64,000 nucleotides of DNA from Himantopus leucocephalus (lineage: Eukaryota; Chordata; Aves; Charadriiformes; Recurvirostridae). Positions within the stretch are counted from its first letter, which is position 1; every line of letters begins with the position of its first letter. The notes under the pieces were generated by a model, which was not told where the DNA came from, did not search any database, and was given only the letters and a program-made list of their open reading frames with translations. Below, piece by piece: positions 50,956 to 61,190 of this stretch. The position numbers and the translations under genes are program-made. The stretch covers positions 21,356,740-21,420,739 of the forward strand of contig RSEF01000005.1 of assembly GCA_003993805.1 (NCBI GenBank), given 5' to 3'.

Positions 50956-53187
50956 CACTACAGTTAGTATAACCAATAACCCAAAACTCTTTTCCACTAT
51001 CCAGTCTATCAATCTACTAACACAGCCTAGCAGAAAGTAACCAGAATCATGTCTCCAGGTGTTCCTACACAAGCAGGTTTGACTAAACTTTGCTACAACA
51101 GGTTTATTAATTTCAGTATGATGATGTATCAGTTAAAACTAATCCATCTTCAAAGTCAGAACAGTTGAAACTTCTTTTATCCTCAGGAAGGGCATGCATG
51201 AATCAGTAATTACATAGCATTGTTCAGATCCTCCATTTACTTTCATCTTGCAAGGAGATTAATACCCATCGTTGGGACATCAGCTGCTTTCTATTTATCA
51301 AAGGGATACCAGGTGCTGGCCATTCTGCTGGAGGACTAAGGGCAAGGCAGGGTATGAAGAGCTAGCAGCACCTTTGGACTCAGGCAGAGGGAGGAGAAAT
51401 AAGTGCTGGTTTGTACACCTGATCCTCCTAAGCACTCACCCCACTCCCTATTTGGACACAGGTTTCTTGTTACCCTTCTCAGCTTAGCTGGTTGCTTAGA
51501 CCTAAGGTCAATAGATTGTACTATTTCAAAGAACTGTAATTTAATTTCATTTGAATGTCTCTCCCCTTTCTCCCCTGTCACACCTCAACAAAAGTTGTCT
51601 TTCAGCAAAAATTATTGTGATTAGTATACTGTGAGTCATGGAATTTCATTTTGGAGAGCTGTTTTGCATTTCACTTCTCTACTGTCTATGACTACATCAG
51701 ATTCATGAATCTCTCCATTTCATTTTAGCTTTAAACATGACATATTTCCATGTCTTTGTCTTCTGTTCAACGTCTCCCCATAGTCAGAAATCCATGGTAA
51801 AGTACAGTGATTTTTTTTTTACATTTTTTTGTTGTTTCTTTTCAACCATTTATTTTCAAATGTGAGTAAAAGATTGAATATCTTGGGTGATATATTAAGT
51901 GATCAAGCTACAGTTCAGTCTATCATTTATATTTCTCCAGACTATTGAAAAGATACATAAAAAATTGTTCTTTGTTGTCTTAATAACACTTGGATTTTAA
52001 TGCTGTTCTCAACTGCAGTGAAGATTGTAGCATTGGACCCAATAATTTAAGAATGATTTAGAAACAATTTTCACACTTCCAGAGTACTGAAATAACTAAT
52101 GGTATACAGTTGATGCTAATCATATAGACACAAGATTAAAAAATTTCCATTTGCATACAGAGAAAATCCCACATGGCTTCAATATACTTCAGATTTTACT
52201 ATTGAGCTTTCTATATTTATATTCAGTGAGTTGCACAAAACAATGATTTGAATATTTTTCCAAATTTCCCAATCAATATTCTTTAGTTGCACTTCAGCTG
52301 CTGAGACTGAGCACCATGTAATCCTTTATATATTCCCAAAGCAGAATTTAACAAACATTCTGATGGTTGGAATGTATCTTTTGACGTTCATCTACCTCAG
52401 TATTCTAGTTCATTAGTGGGAAAAAAATCTGAAAGAATAACGTACAAGCTAACTTGATACACCCTTCACAAAATATTATTTTTAAATTCTTATAGTGAAT
52501 TATCACGGGTGGAAGTTACATAGCTTTATTCCAGTCGTGGTATGAAAAGAACACTTCTATGCACTGTGAAAACTGTTATCTGTTACTTCAACTGAAACAG
52601 AATAATTTTCAAAATGTGGTTACTGAATATATTCTGCAAGCTGCTTACAGTGCAAATTACTTACAGAAATTATCTGGCAAGATAGAAAAACATATAGTTT
52701 GTTTCATAAGGTGAGAAAGGATCATAATTAGCAGAATAAGTACAAGTAACTAGAATTAGACTTTTCAAGATTAGTCCAGCCTTTCCATGTCTTAAAGAAA
52801 CTCTTCTACCTTTTTTTTTTTCTTTTGAGGGGTCCTTGAGTAAAAACTGAAAACAAAGTAAGCACTTCAGAATTATATTATAAAGAAGTTTTATGAAAAA
52901 TAGTAGTACTTACTGCAGTGAGAAATAAATGGGTATCTGCCTAGCAGTGCAGAAACATTCAAACTAGCTCTGTGTTGACCTGTCTCGTGGACAACAAATG
53001 AAGTGGAAGAGGCAGGCAGATTGAGTCTGTGTATTCTAGGGGCCAAACAAAGAGCTAATGGATGGTAGTAATTACAGGGTGGTGAGGTGATTTATCCAAG
53101 CTAATATGCTCCAGTCTTTGGTACTGGTACACCTATGCTCACGTTAAATCTAAGATATTTGCACAGAGCTTCACTGTACCATTTGTT

Positions 53188-53407
53188 TCACAGGATCACA
53201 AGACAATTCAATTTAAAAAGAACCTTGAGACATCTCTAGTCCAACCTGTTCCTCAAAACACAGTGGACTGTGAGGCTGGCCCATGTAACTCAGGGGTTCA
53301 TCCAGTTTGGTCTTGAAAACTTCCAATGATGAAGTTGAACCAGCTGCGTCAACACTATCTCCTGTATCAGGCTTTTGGAGAAAAGGAACTGAATTTCAGG
53401 TTTACAT
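53188..53407 (-). mobile_element. CR1 LINE 3'-end fragment, older copy, minus strand
   Basis: On the plus strand it opens with TCACAGGATCACAAGACAAT, the degenerate reverse complement of the CR1 3' tail. After a short diverged stretch comes CTCTAGTCCAACCTGTTCC, the reverse complement of the CR1 hallmark GGACTAGA segment. The following sequence (CAGTTTGGTCTTGAAAACTTCC) also fits a diverged CR1. It appears older and more diverged than the CR1 piece that follows. The boundary with that piece, around 53400-53410, is approximate. CR1 is the main LINE family of birds; 5'-truncated copies like this are non-coding. Confidence 0.7.
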
Positions 53408-53558
53408 CTTCATCCTAGATCAGGTTGTTCAGAACCCTGTCCAACCCAACCTTGAATGTTTCCTGGGATGGGGCATCTGCCACCACTCTGGGCAACCTGT
53501 TCCGGTGTTTCACCATCCTCATTGTAAAAAAATTTCTTCCTTATATCTAGTCTAAATC
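53408..53558 (-). mobile_element. CR1 LINE 3' UTR fragment, minus strand
   Basis: The reverse complement follows the familiar CR1 3' region: AGATTTAGACTAGATATAAG, GAAGAAATT, ACAGGTTGCCCAGAG, a GATGCCCCATCCC-like stretch, and TTCAAGGTTGGGTTGGACAG. The copy lacks the canonical 3' terminus and abuts the older CR1 at 53188-53407 in the same orientation. Its upstream end runs into an inverted second copy of part of itself at 53559-53610. Confidence 0.8.
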
Positions 53559-53610
53559 TATAAGGAAGAAATTTTTTACAATGAGGATGGTGAAACACCG
53601 GAACAGGTTG
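53493..53610. repeat. Near-perfect inverted repeat inside CR1
   Basis: Left arm 53493-53545 (53 bases) and right arm 53559-53610 (52 bases) are reverse complements differing only by one base in an A/T homopolymer (7 A versus 6 T). The 13-base spacer is TCTAGTCTAAATC, itself normal minus-strand CR1 sequence. The right arm is thus a plus-strand CR1 piece head-to-head with the minus-strand copy. Both arms share CCGG and ATCCTC variants where CR1 copies I know usually read CCAG and ACCCTC, so the arms derive from each other. A smaller hairpin GTTGCA-AAAA-TGCAAC adjoins at 53610-53625. It could form a hairpin or cruciform. Confidence 0.9.
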
Positions 53611-53625
53611 TTGCAAAAATGCAAC

Positions 53626-54644
53626 ATGATTCTAAGAGATCTGTGTCATTAAATAAATTTCAGGAACTGAATCTTAATAGTGAAACTGAAAGAAAAAAAA
53701 TAATGTCAGAATTTTGTTTGGGTATTCTGTACCTGTTTTAAAATACCAACCGTATTCTTAGATTTCTAAGTTAGGTCTGAATGCTGATGGTCCGATCTAC
53801 ACCACTGAACAAGAGCTCTTCTGGGATTTCCAGAGGTCAGAGTGAGTGTTGAAGCGAAGCATTTAATGAGATAATTTTCCTTTAAATATACACTGATGAC
53901 ATCTCTCCCTTGATCTCAACTGGCAAATGTCCATATTGTGAAACCTAACATGTAATAAGAACTTAAAATAAAATCCTCCAAAATTAGTCAGTTGGGAATA
54001 CTGAAGTTTTGCAAGATTCATTTCTTCTCTGTAAATTATTATTGCTTCACTAAGGCCTATATTCCCGTGAAAATTCCTTTTAGTCAAAAGATATTTTTCT
54101 GGAGTTATGAATCTTAGGGACTAATGTATGATCACGCATAAAATGAACACACTAGAAACACTCCTCTCTCTTCTATGGCATATAAGATCATCCATGTAAA
54201 GCAGTATAATAGATAGTGGGTATCTGAAATGTATCTGGTTTTCTGCTTATGAATAATCATAACATATCATAAGCTGTAACTTAGCTTTTGTTTATGTCTT
54301 TTAAATGACTCTTAACTGTGACAGGAAACTTAGTAATAAGAGAGGCTAATTTTGTTTCATATGTTCTGGTCATACACAATTCACTAGAGGCACGGTATAA
54401 TCTTGTTAGCCTTCCTCATGCCAAGAGTTTTCTCTTGTTGTGTTGATGACTTCCAGCATGTTTCATGTAAGTTTTATTTTCTTTTATCTAGTATTCTTTC
54501 TTCTTGGAAATAAAAAGACAAATGAAATAATTATCTATAATTTTGTTTTTATGATTATCCCTATTATATTACAGTGCATCCCGGGGCAATACAAGTACTT
54601 AAGCTGTGTGTAAAATATTGCAATGGACTTTGCTGGGTTAAGCA

Positions 54645-54647
<3 letters not shown>
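53626..54647. other. Unique AT-rich non-coding DNA
   Basis: No gene or transposon recognised; the largest open frame is 74 codons on the minus strand. Confidence 0.5.

Positions 54648-54681
<34 letters not shown>
54648..54681 (+). repeat. (AT)n microsatellite
   Basis: About 17 uninterrupted AT units followed by an A run. Confidence 0.95.
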
Positions 54682-54686
<5 letters not shown>

Positions 54687-55772
54687 TGTCATTGTGGTTA
54701 GCTAAAGCATTACATTCTAATGGTTAGACCAGGGAAATCTGAGATAGGGGACTCCTGGTTTCAGTTAAAACCGGACAAACCACAAATCAGCACACAACTG
54801 ATGTGCTACATTTAGATTTTTTGCTTCTGTTTTAGTATCTGGGAAAAAAACTTCATTATTTCATCTCCTGTTATACACAGCTATTAACAAATATTTTGTA
54901 TGAAGCTGTTCCTATGAGCTGAATGAACTAACTGCAGACAAGTTATTTGTAAATAATTTTCTTTGACTATGTCTCTGGCAACTTTAATATCTGTACTGTG
55001 TTTATTGGGTGTCTGGGTGCTATTATTTCTTTTCCTTGTTTAACTCAGAGATTAATATTTTCAGTTAAGACATTAAAATCACTGTTCTTGCCTCTCTTTA
55101 CAAAGTTATTTGTTATTCAGACTAACACACGTATCCCAAGCAAGGTCTCCACCTTGAGAAATCCTGAAATTTTTTTTGCTCATTCATGTTTGACACATTA
55201 AAAAAAAAAATTTAGAAAAAAGACCAAAGACTAATATGAGGAATGGGTACTGAATAGGGATCTGGAGCTTAGATGTAGAATAGATATAGAATGCCATGAT
55301 CTTTTTCTACAGTTTTCATCCTGGACCACATCACTAATGATTTGATCCAGTATTTGAACTCAGGTAAACTGTAAGGTTTAAAACAATTTGAAGCATCTTA
55401 TTCACCATAAAAATAGAATTTTGAGGTACAGCTGAAAGTGCCAAATAATTTCAGCCTAAACAAAAACGATGTAACTATAAAAGCAACGTTGAAAAAATTC
55501 GCATGTTGCAAAATTATTTGTTATTTGCTACCCTTTCGTTTCAGGTCATTTCTCTCAAAAGCCAAAGAAATGAGCAGTTATATCACAAGTTTTAAAGATG
55601 AATAGAACCTGATGCACTTGATTCAATAGACTTTGAATACTCAATAAAAATGGCTGATGACATAAGGAATATTTATTGGATATCCCCAGAAGGGTTTGCA
55701 AATTGTCCTTCTCCAAAGTAGGTATCGTTCCACAATATAAAAATGTATATGGTGCTTAAAATATTCATTAGG
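54682..55772. other. Unique AT-rich non-coding DNA
   Basis: A run of A at 55200-55210; no gene or repeat recognised up to the LTR boundary at 55773. Confidence 0.5.
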
Positions 55773-56368
55773 TGCCAGTTTTGGCTGGGATAGAGTTAAT
55801 TTTCTTCATAGTAACTGGTATGGGGCTATGTTTTGGACTTGTGCTGAAAACAGTGTTGATAATAGAGAGATGTCTTTGTTATTGTCGAGCAGCGCTCGCA
55901 CAGACTCAAGGCCTTTTCTGCTTCTCACACCACCCCACCAGTGAGTAGGCTGGGAGTGTACAAGAAATTGGGAGGAGACACAGCCAGGACAGCTGACCCC
56001 AACCAGCCAAAGGGATATTCCATACCATATGATGTCATGCTCAGTATATTAAGCTGGGGGAAGAAGAAGAAAGTGGGGGATGTTCAGAGTTATGGCTTTT
56101 GTCTTCCCAAGTAACTGTTACACATTATGGATCCCTGCTTTCCTGGAGATGGCTGAACACCTGCTTGCTGATGGGAAGTAGTGAATTAATTCCTTATTTT
56201 GTTTTGTGTGCTCACATGGCTTTTACTTTACCAATTGAACTGTCTTTATCTCAACACACAAGTTTTTTCTCACTTTTACTCCTCTGATTCTCTCCCCCAT
56301 CCTGCTGTGGGAGGCATGAGCAAGTGGCTGTGTGATGCTTAGTTGCTGGCTGGGGTTAAACTACGACA
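55773..56368 (+). mobile_element. Solo LTR of the avian ERVL-type family, plus strand
   Basis: The element runs from TGCCAGTTTTGGCTGGGATA to GGGTTAAACTACGACA, about 596 bp with TG...CA ends. Diagnostic stretches are GAGTTAATTTTCTTCATAGT, GGGGCTATGTTTTGGA, CATACCATATGATGTCATGC and TGCTTAGTTGCTGGCTGGGG. The TATA region (TATATTAAGC, 56045-56054) lies downstream of the ATGATGTCATGC segment, and an ATTAAA-like poly(A) position reads ATTGAA (56234-56239), so it appears damaged. No viral genes flank it, so this is a solo LTR left by recombination of an old provirus. The flanking 5-mers TTAGG and GTTTC do not match, so the target-site duplication has decayed or the ends are slightly off. Open frames at 56099-56287 and nearby are LTR sequence, not genes. 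Confidence 0.9.
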
Positions 56369-59300
56369 GTTTCAGAAGTAAGCTAGGAAAAATAATTACT
56401 AATATGCAGTGATATGGTGCTCACATTGAATAAATGTGGTTTTGGTTCAACTATCCTGTTTCTCAGCATGAGTGGAATTTGACTTGTCACACTTGTGCAG
56501 CTGTTCTTTTTGCCTTGTTGTCAAAATTACCACCACACACCATGAGCAAGATACCACACCAAAACACAAGCAACAGACTGCTAGACCAGATAATCATTAC
56601 ATATGTATGTGATACCAGCGTATATCCAATTTTGAATAAAGGTACTTTCCCAACTAGTAGATTCTGTTGCAGGTTTAGATATGTCTAAAGACAGCTTGGC
56701 TTATGCTACTTGTTCTGGGTAGCTTTTACATGTTGTTACACAACTCTAAACAAAATCAAATTATGTGACCCTTATACAATAGCATGCTTTCCACCAATAC
56801 AAGGTCATTTTTCTTTCCAGCATCTGTAAGGGTACAGCTTGCTAATATATAACTAAAGGCTTCATTAGCACAACTGAGCCTTGAATATCCCCTTGTCATA
56901 AGAATTACTTTTGTTAAGTTCTAAAACCTCTAAAGCCATCTCTGTTTGTATCTGTAGGGCACCTGGTATCATCCTGTGCCTCTGCTTTCAGGGCTTCTGC
57001 TATAATCTTGGAGCTCATTACAGTTTCTTGATTGTTTACCCTGATAACTTAGAAAGGGTCGTAAGTTATATAGAGATAGGTGTCCACATAAATATTATAT
57101 CTTTTTATATTAAATAATACATATGAAATATGTTTATGTTTTACATATATAATGCTTTTGCAACTACACTTTCATTAATATGTATCTAAACTTGTTTTAT
57201 TTTGTTCCCATTATAAGAGTCTGGCAATTTTGAGATGTTAACTCATTCTTTGCCTTTTATTTCAAGCACTGAGTAGCAAGACTTTTCTGTGCACGATTGC
57301 CTAAATATTTCAATCTAAGTAATTTATTCCAGGTAAAACATTTTATTCAGCCCAAAATACAATGTTAAAGTTTTTCATTTCTGCAGGAAGAAAACAAGCC
57401 AAAGTAAAAAATGTGATTCATGTTTTATAATTTAATGATAGTTATGTTTGAGGTTTACAATTAATGTACTAGTCACATAGGTTTGATTTTGTTGGTGCAT
57501 TTACCAATTAATTTTTCATGAGGCTCCTTCATGAATAAGTGCAATGTCTTTGTCATGGACAACTACATTCTACATTTTTCTCTCTGGCCAAAGCAAAGTA
57601 TCTTTATGCTACAGTCTAAAATTAAATGAGTTCAGAGGTAATTCATTTCTGAGTTTTTCATAAAAACAGTTACTAAACATTTTTAATAACATTTATAAGG
57701 ACTAATTACAAAGAAGAACACATTCTAGTGCCGTAAAGCCTTTTTGGGGGATTTGGAAATAGGGGGTTAGCGAGTAATAGGGCCTGTAAATATACATTAA
57801 AGGTTCTTTCTGCATTAGTTACCAGCTAAAATCCTCTCCAGGATTTTCCAGTAGGAGGAAATTCTAGGTGTATGATCATCCAGACTTTTGATCACACTGA
57901 AAAATTCTGCTATGGAAAGCAAGTTTAAGGTGTATGTTGTAATGCTATAGAAATTATAAGGAGAGTAAAGGAGAATTATTTTCTACATTCCCTTTCAGCA
58001 GATTCTGGCTATTGATTGTAATTACGATATTTAAGAGAGCACAGAATCTGTTTTTATTACTGCCTATTATTTCAATTATCATACAGAAGTACTTTATATT
58101 CCTGATTATTCACATATGTTGGACTTCATTTGAAAATACATTATCACATGCATATAAATGTTCCTGAGAACAGCTTAGGAAAGGAATAGGAAAGCAGAGT
58201 ATTCTACTATGAGGAAGAGAATTTAGGGAAACAATTTGAAAGACTGTTTCAAAGTGGCAAAATTAATAAAAATGTTACTGCTTTTTACAAATCTTTCCTC
58301 TGTTACAGTTCTCAGATCCTCATGATGATAGTAACACTATTATTAATTGATGAGAAGTTGTCCATCTCTAATTTCTCTCTTTCATAGAGAAAAGCTGGTA
58401 TGTTTGTATCACTTGAATTTTGATAAGAACACCCATTGTGTGGACTTTTTCCCTTAGTTTTTCATCTTGCTGTCTTTTGGGATATATATTAATACATGAA
58501 ACACTGGAATTAAGCCAGCTATTTTCAGTCTTTTGACTTTCTGCTAGCCTTCAGGTCGTAGAGTTGACAGAACTGCAGGCTCTCATACGAGAATAAGGCC
58601 TCTATTCAGTATGAAGGATGATTAATGTCCCTGCACTACTACCCTGAGGGACTGACCTTCGCACTGGTGAAACTTCGAACAGTGAGAAATTCCTATCTCA
58701 TCTTTCATTAAAATTACCCATCATGACCACACTGTGGCCGAGATATTGGACAGTTAAGTGAATCAAAAAATGATCTTTTTTCATGAATAAGTGCAAGCTC
58801 TCCCATGTATAGATTTTACAAATAATAGCCGTGTAGGAACTGAGGCAAAGGAAATGTGTATGTGTGTGAGGGAGAGAACAATGCATAATATATGGTTATT
58901 TTTCCTTTCTCTCTCACGTGGCATTTCTGTTCTTAAATAGCTCAGCTGTAATATTAGCAATTACATGAATCATGCTACATGATTTTAACCTTCTCGGCTG
59001 TTATATAACAATAGCTTAGAAGTTTTAGAAATCATTTACATTATGGCTGTGAAACTATTCAATTATTCAATTTTATTTTTAAGAACAAACTATTTTCTGA
59101 GTGTTCTTTCTTTTGCTTTCAGCAAATTACCCCAGAAAATCTATCTGTCATACTCTGGCACTTCTACATTTTAACAGTAATGCAATTAGAGCTCGTTACT
59201 TTTTTTTTTATTTTGTGTTATATTTATACCTCATTCCCTAAGCACCCACCCCATGGACTTCCATATAAGCAGACAGAGTGTACGTAGTGTCTGCTTCTAG

Positions 59301-60249
59301 TATTTGCAGGAGTTATTAATTTCTCCTTTCATTTCCAGGAAAATGTCTATCATGTAAAGTCAATGGGAAAAAATTTTGAGCAGTGAAAAAGCCTATCATG
59401 TTAAGCCAATACCAGTCAAGCCAATGGCAAAAATATTATTGAATTTAGTGGTAAAAATGCAATCCCTAAATGTAACCGTGATATCGATGAGTTACTTCAT
59501 GTAGAATAAACATATAGAAAGGTCAGCAATTAGCAGTGAGAATTCATTGCTCTAGAGGAAACTTCTAGGAAAAAGAAAGTAAATTTTCCCCTATACAAAA
59601 ACCTCTATTTGATTAAATGACATTTCAATATAATGAATTTTATATTTTCAGTTTAAGGAAGTCATGAGCCGCTGTATACTTATAGATATATGCCATAATA
59701 GGGTCAGGAATAGAAGTAGTTCTACAGCTACTTAAGTTCTAAATACTGCTGGAAGCTTACATTAATTTCTTGCCTGTTTTCAATAGTATGTTAACATTCA
59801 TCTCATAACAGCAAAATAAGGGGTAAAGGATTTGCATATTTATATTTAGGAGAATAAAAAAGAAATACCAAAGTCCTTCAAACTGCATTTTGAAACTAGA
59901 GCTGGGCTGACTGAAAAATTCCAAAGGAATAAATAAACACCTATATCAAAAAGCTTAAAATCTTAAGGAAAGAAAAAAACATGTCCTCAGAAGGCTGCTG
60001 AGTGAGATTTTGCTGTTGTTTGGGACTTACATCTGAAATTCTGATAGCTTTTTGGCCAATAAATATTCAGTAAGGTTTGCTTGTTTCTTTCTTGGTGCTA
60101 CAGAGAAGTTAATTGTATTCTTTTCAGTACTTTTCAGTGTCATGGCCACTTGCGTTGCAAACTGCAAGTGCCCTTTCTAGGAGGGCTGCAGCAACTCCTT
60201 CAGATATTTTAAATTAGTTTAAATCAATTTAGATTAAATTGAAAAAGGG
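56369..60249. other. Unique AT-rich non-coding DNA
   Basis: No gene recognised. A loose local repeat of TCATGTAAAGTCAATGG- and CATGTTAAGCCAATA-like text occurs at 59351-59425. Open frames are 84 codons or shorter. Confidence 0.5.
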
Positions 60250-60479
60250 TGTATTTAGGTTGGATATAAGGAAGAAATTTTTTATGATGAGGGTGGTGAG
60301 ACACTGAACAGGTTGTTCAGAGAAGTTGTGGGTGTCTCATCATTGGAAGTGTTCAAAGTCAGGTTGGATGGGGCTTTGAGAAACCTGGTCTAGTGAAGAA
60401 TATCCCTGCCCATAGCAAGGGGTTGGACTAGGTGGTCTTTGATGATCCCTTCCAATCTGAACCTTTCTGTGGTTCTATG
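60250..60479 (+). mobile_element. CR1 LINE 3' end, plus strand
   Basis: A 5'-truncated CR1 with the standard order of landmarks: TTGGATATAAGGAAGAAATT, GGTGGTGAGACACTGAACAG, a GTTGTGGGTGTCTCATC segment, GGTTGGATGGGGCTTTGAG, ACCTGGTCTAGTG, CCCTGCCCATAGCAAGGGG, TTGGACTAGGTGGTCTTTGA and the 3' end CCTTCCAATCTGAACC...TTCTATG. The usual ATTCTATG tail occurs once as GTTCTATG. It contains the region corresponding to the inverted repeat at 53493-53610 but reads AGACACTGAACAG there. This makes it a useful independent reference for that repeat. It is non-coding and probably dead on arrival, as most CR1 copies are. Confidence 0.92.
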
Positions 60480-60940
60480 TTTTTATATATGTAAAATGCT
60501 TTGAGAACTTGTTTTGGGAAATGAAAAATATTGCCTAAATTCACTGTAACAGACTGATTTTTATAGCTAGCAGAACTGCAGAATCATTCCTTTTTCTTTT
60601 TTTTTCCACTTTTCTTTTGTGTGTGTGTATGTGTGTGTGAGTCCTTGGGTATTCCATTCCTTCTCTCCTTTGCCTTACCCAGAGAATTTAGAAAAACATA
60701 CAAGTGTTCTTGTTTTCACTCTATCAGAAGGTCTAGATATTAATTTACCTCATTTCAAGCTGATCATTAATTAACACTGGATTGATGAGATCAAGAGAAG
60801 AGAGACAGACATGGAAGTAACAAGACAGATAGTTGTGCTGCCTCACAGCTCAGAATTATGAGTTCAGTGCCTAAAAACTGAGCCTTTGTTTCACAAAAAT
60901 CTTTTATTCTGACAAAATATTCTTCTTTTCCTTCTTTACA
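60480..60940. other. Unique non-coding DNA with a TG microsatellite
   Basis: An interrupted (TG)n tract lies at 60619-60639. Nothing else recognised. Confidence 0.6.
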
Positions 60941-61190
60941 TAGTAAGCACTTGTCTGCAGATCTGTGTCAGGGTCTGTGCCAGTGAGATACATCACCAAG
61001 CGAGGGAAAGGGCAGGGTGAGGACCTCCATATAAAGCAGCTCCCAGGGAAGCAGGGTCAGTGCTGGAGGAGGTTTTTGCAGAGCTGCCTTCCCAGGATTG
61101 CCAGCTGCACTCTCTCTCAGCTGGCTATTCTGAGATTCCATAACCAAACCTTCAGGAGAGTGAGGATGGGGTCATGATGCTGGCAATCAC
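60941..61190. other. GC-richer block with a TATA-like motif, unassigned
   Basis: A short block richer in G and C than its surroundings contains CCATATAAAGCAGCTCCC (about 61028-61045), a good match to a TATA box context, and an open frame of 70 codons (60965-61177, plus) with no known domain. It could be a fragment of an LTR or other repeat, or a chance GC patch. Confidence 0.25.

Larger units (their letters stand above)
33291..53187. other. Long unique AT-rich region, no supported gene
   Basis: Nearly 20 kb without a CR1 or LTR I can recognise. Simple repeats at 35079-35117, 36145-36168 and 50923-50955 are listed separately. Open frames reach 117 codons (45829-46182, plus) and 137 codons (44706-45119, plus), near the chance limit for this composition. 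Two intervals (39462-40184 and 44394-45119) hold successive same-strand frames and are discussed in the findings as doubtful pseudogene remnants. Confidence 0.45.

Noticed and set aside
53307..53616. Opposing open frames of 82 and 68 codons sharing the peptide PVPVFHHPHCKK
   Set aside because: The shared peptide arises because the CR1 inverted repeat reads the same on both strands; these are repeat sequence, not genes.
56099..56688. Plus-strand open frames of 62 and 84 codons
   Set aside because: The first lies entirely inside the solo LTR; the second begins just downstream and has no recognisable features.
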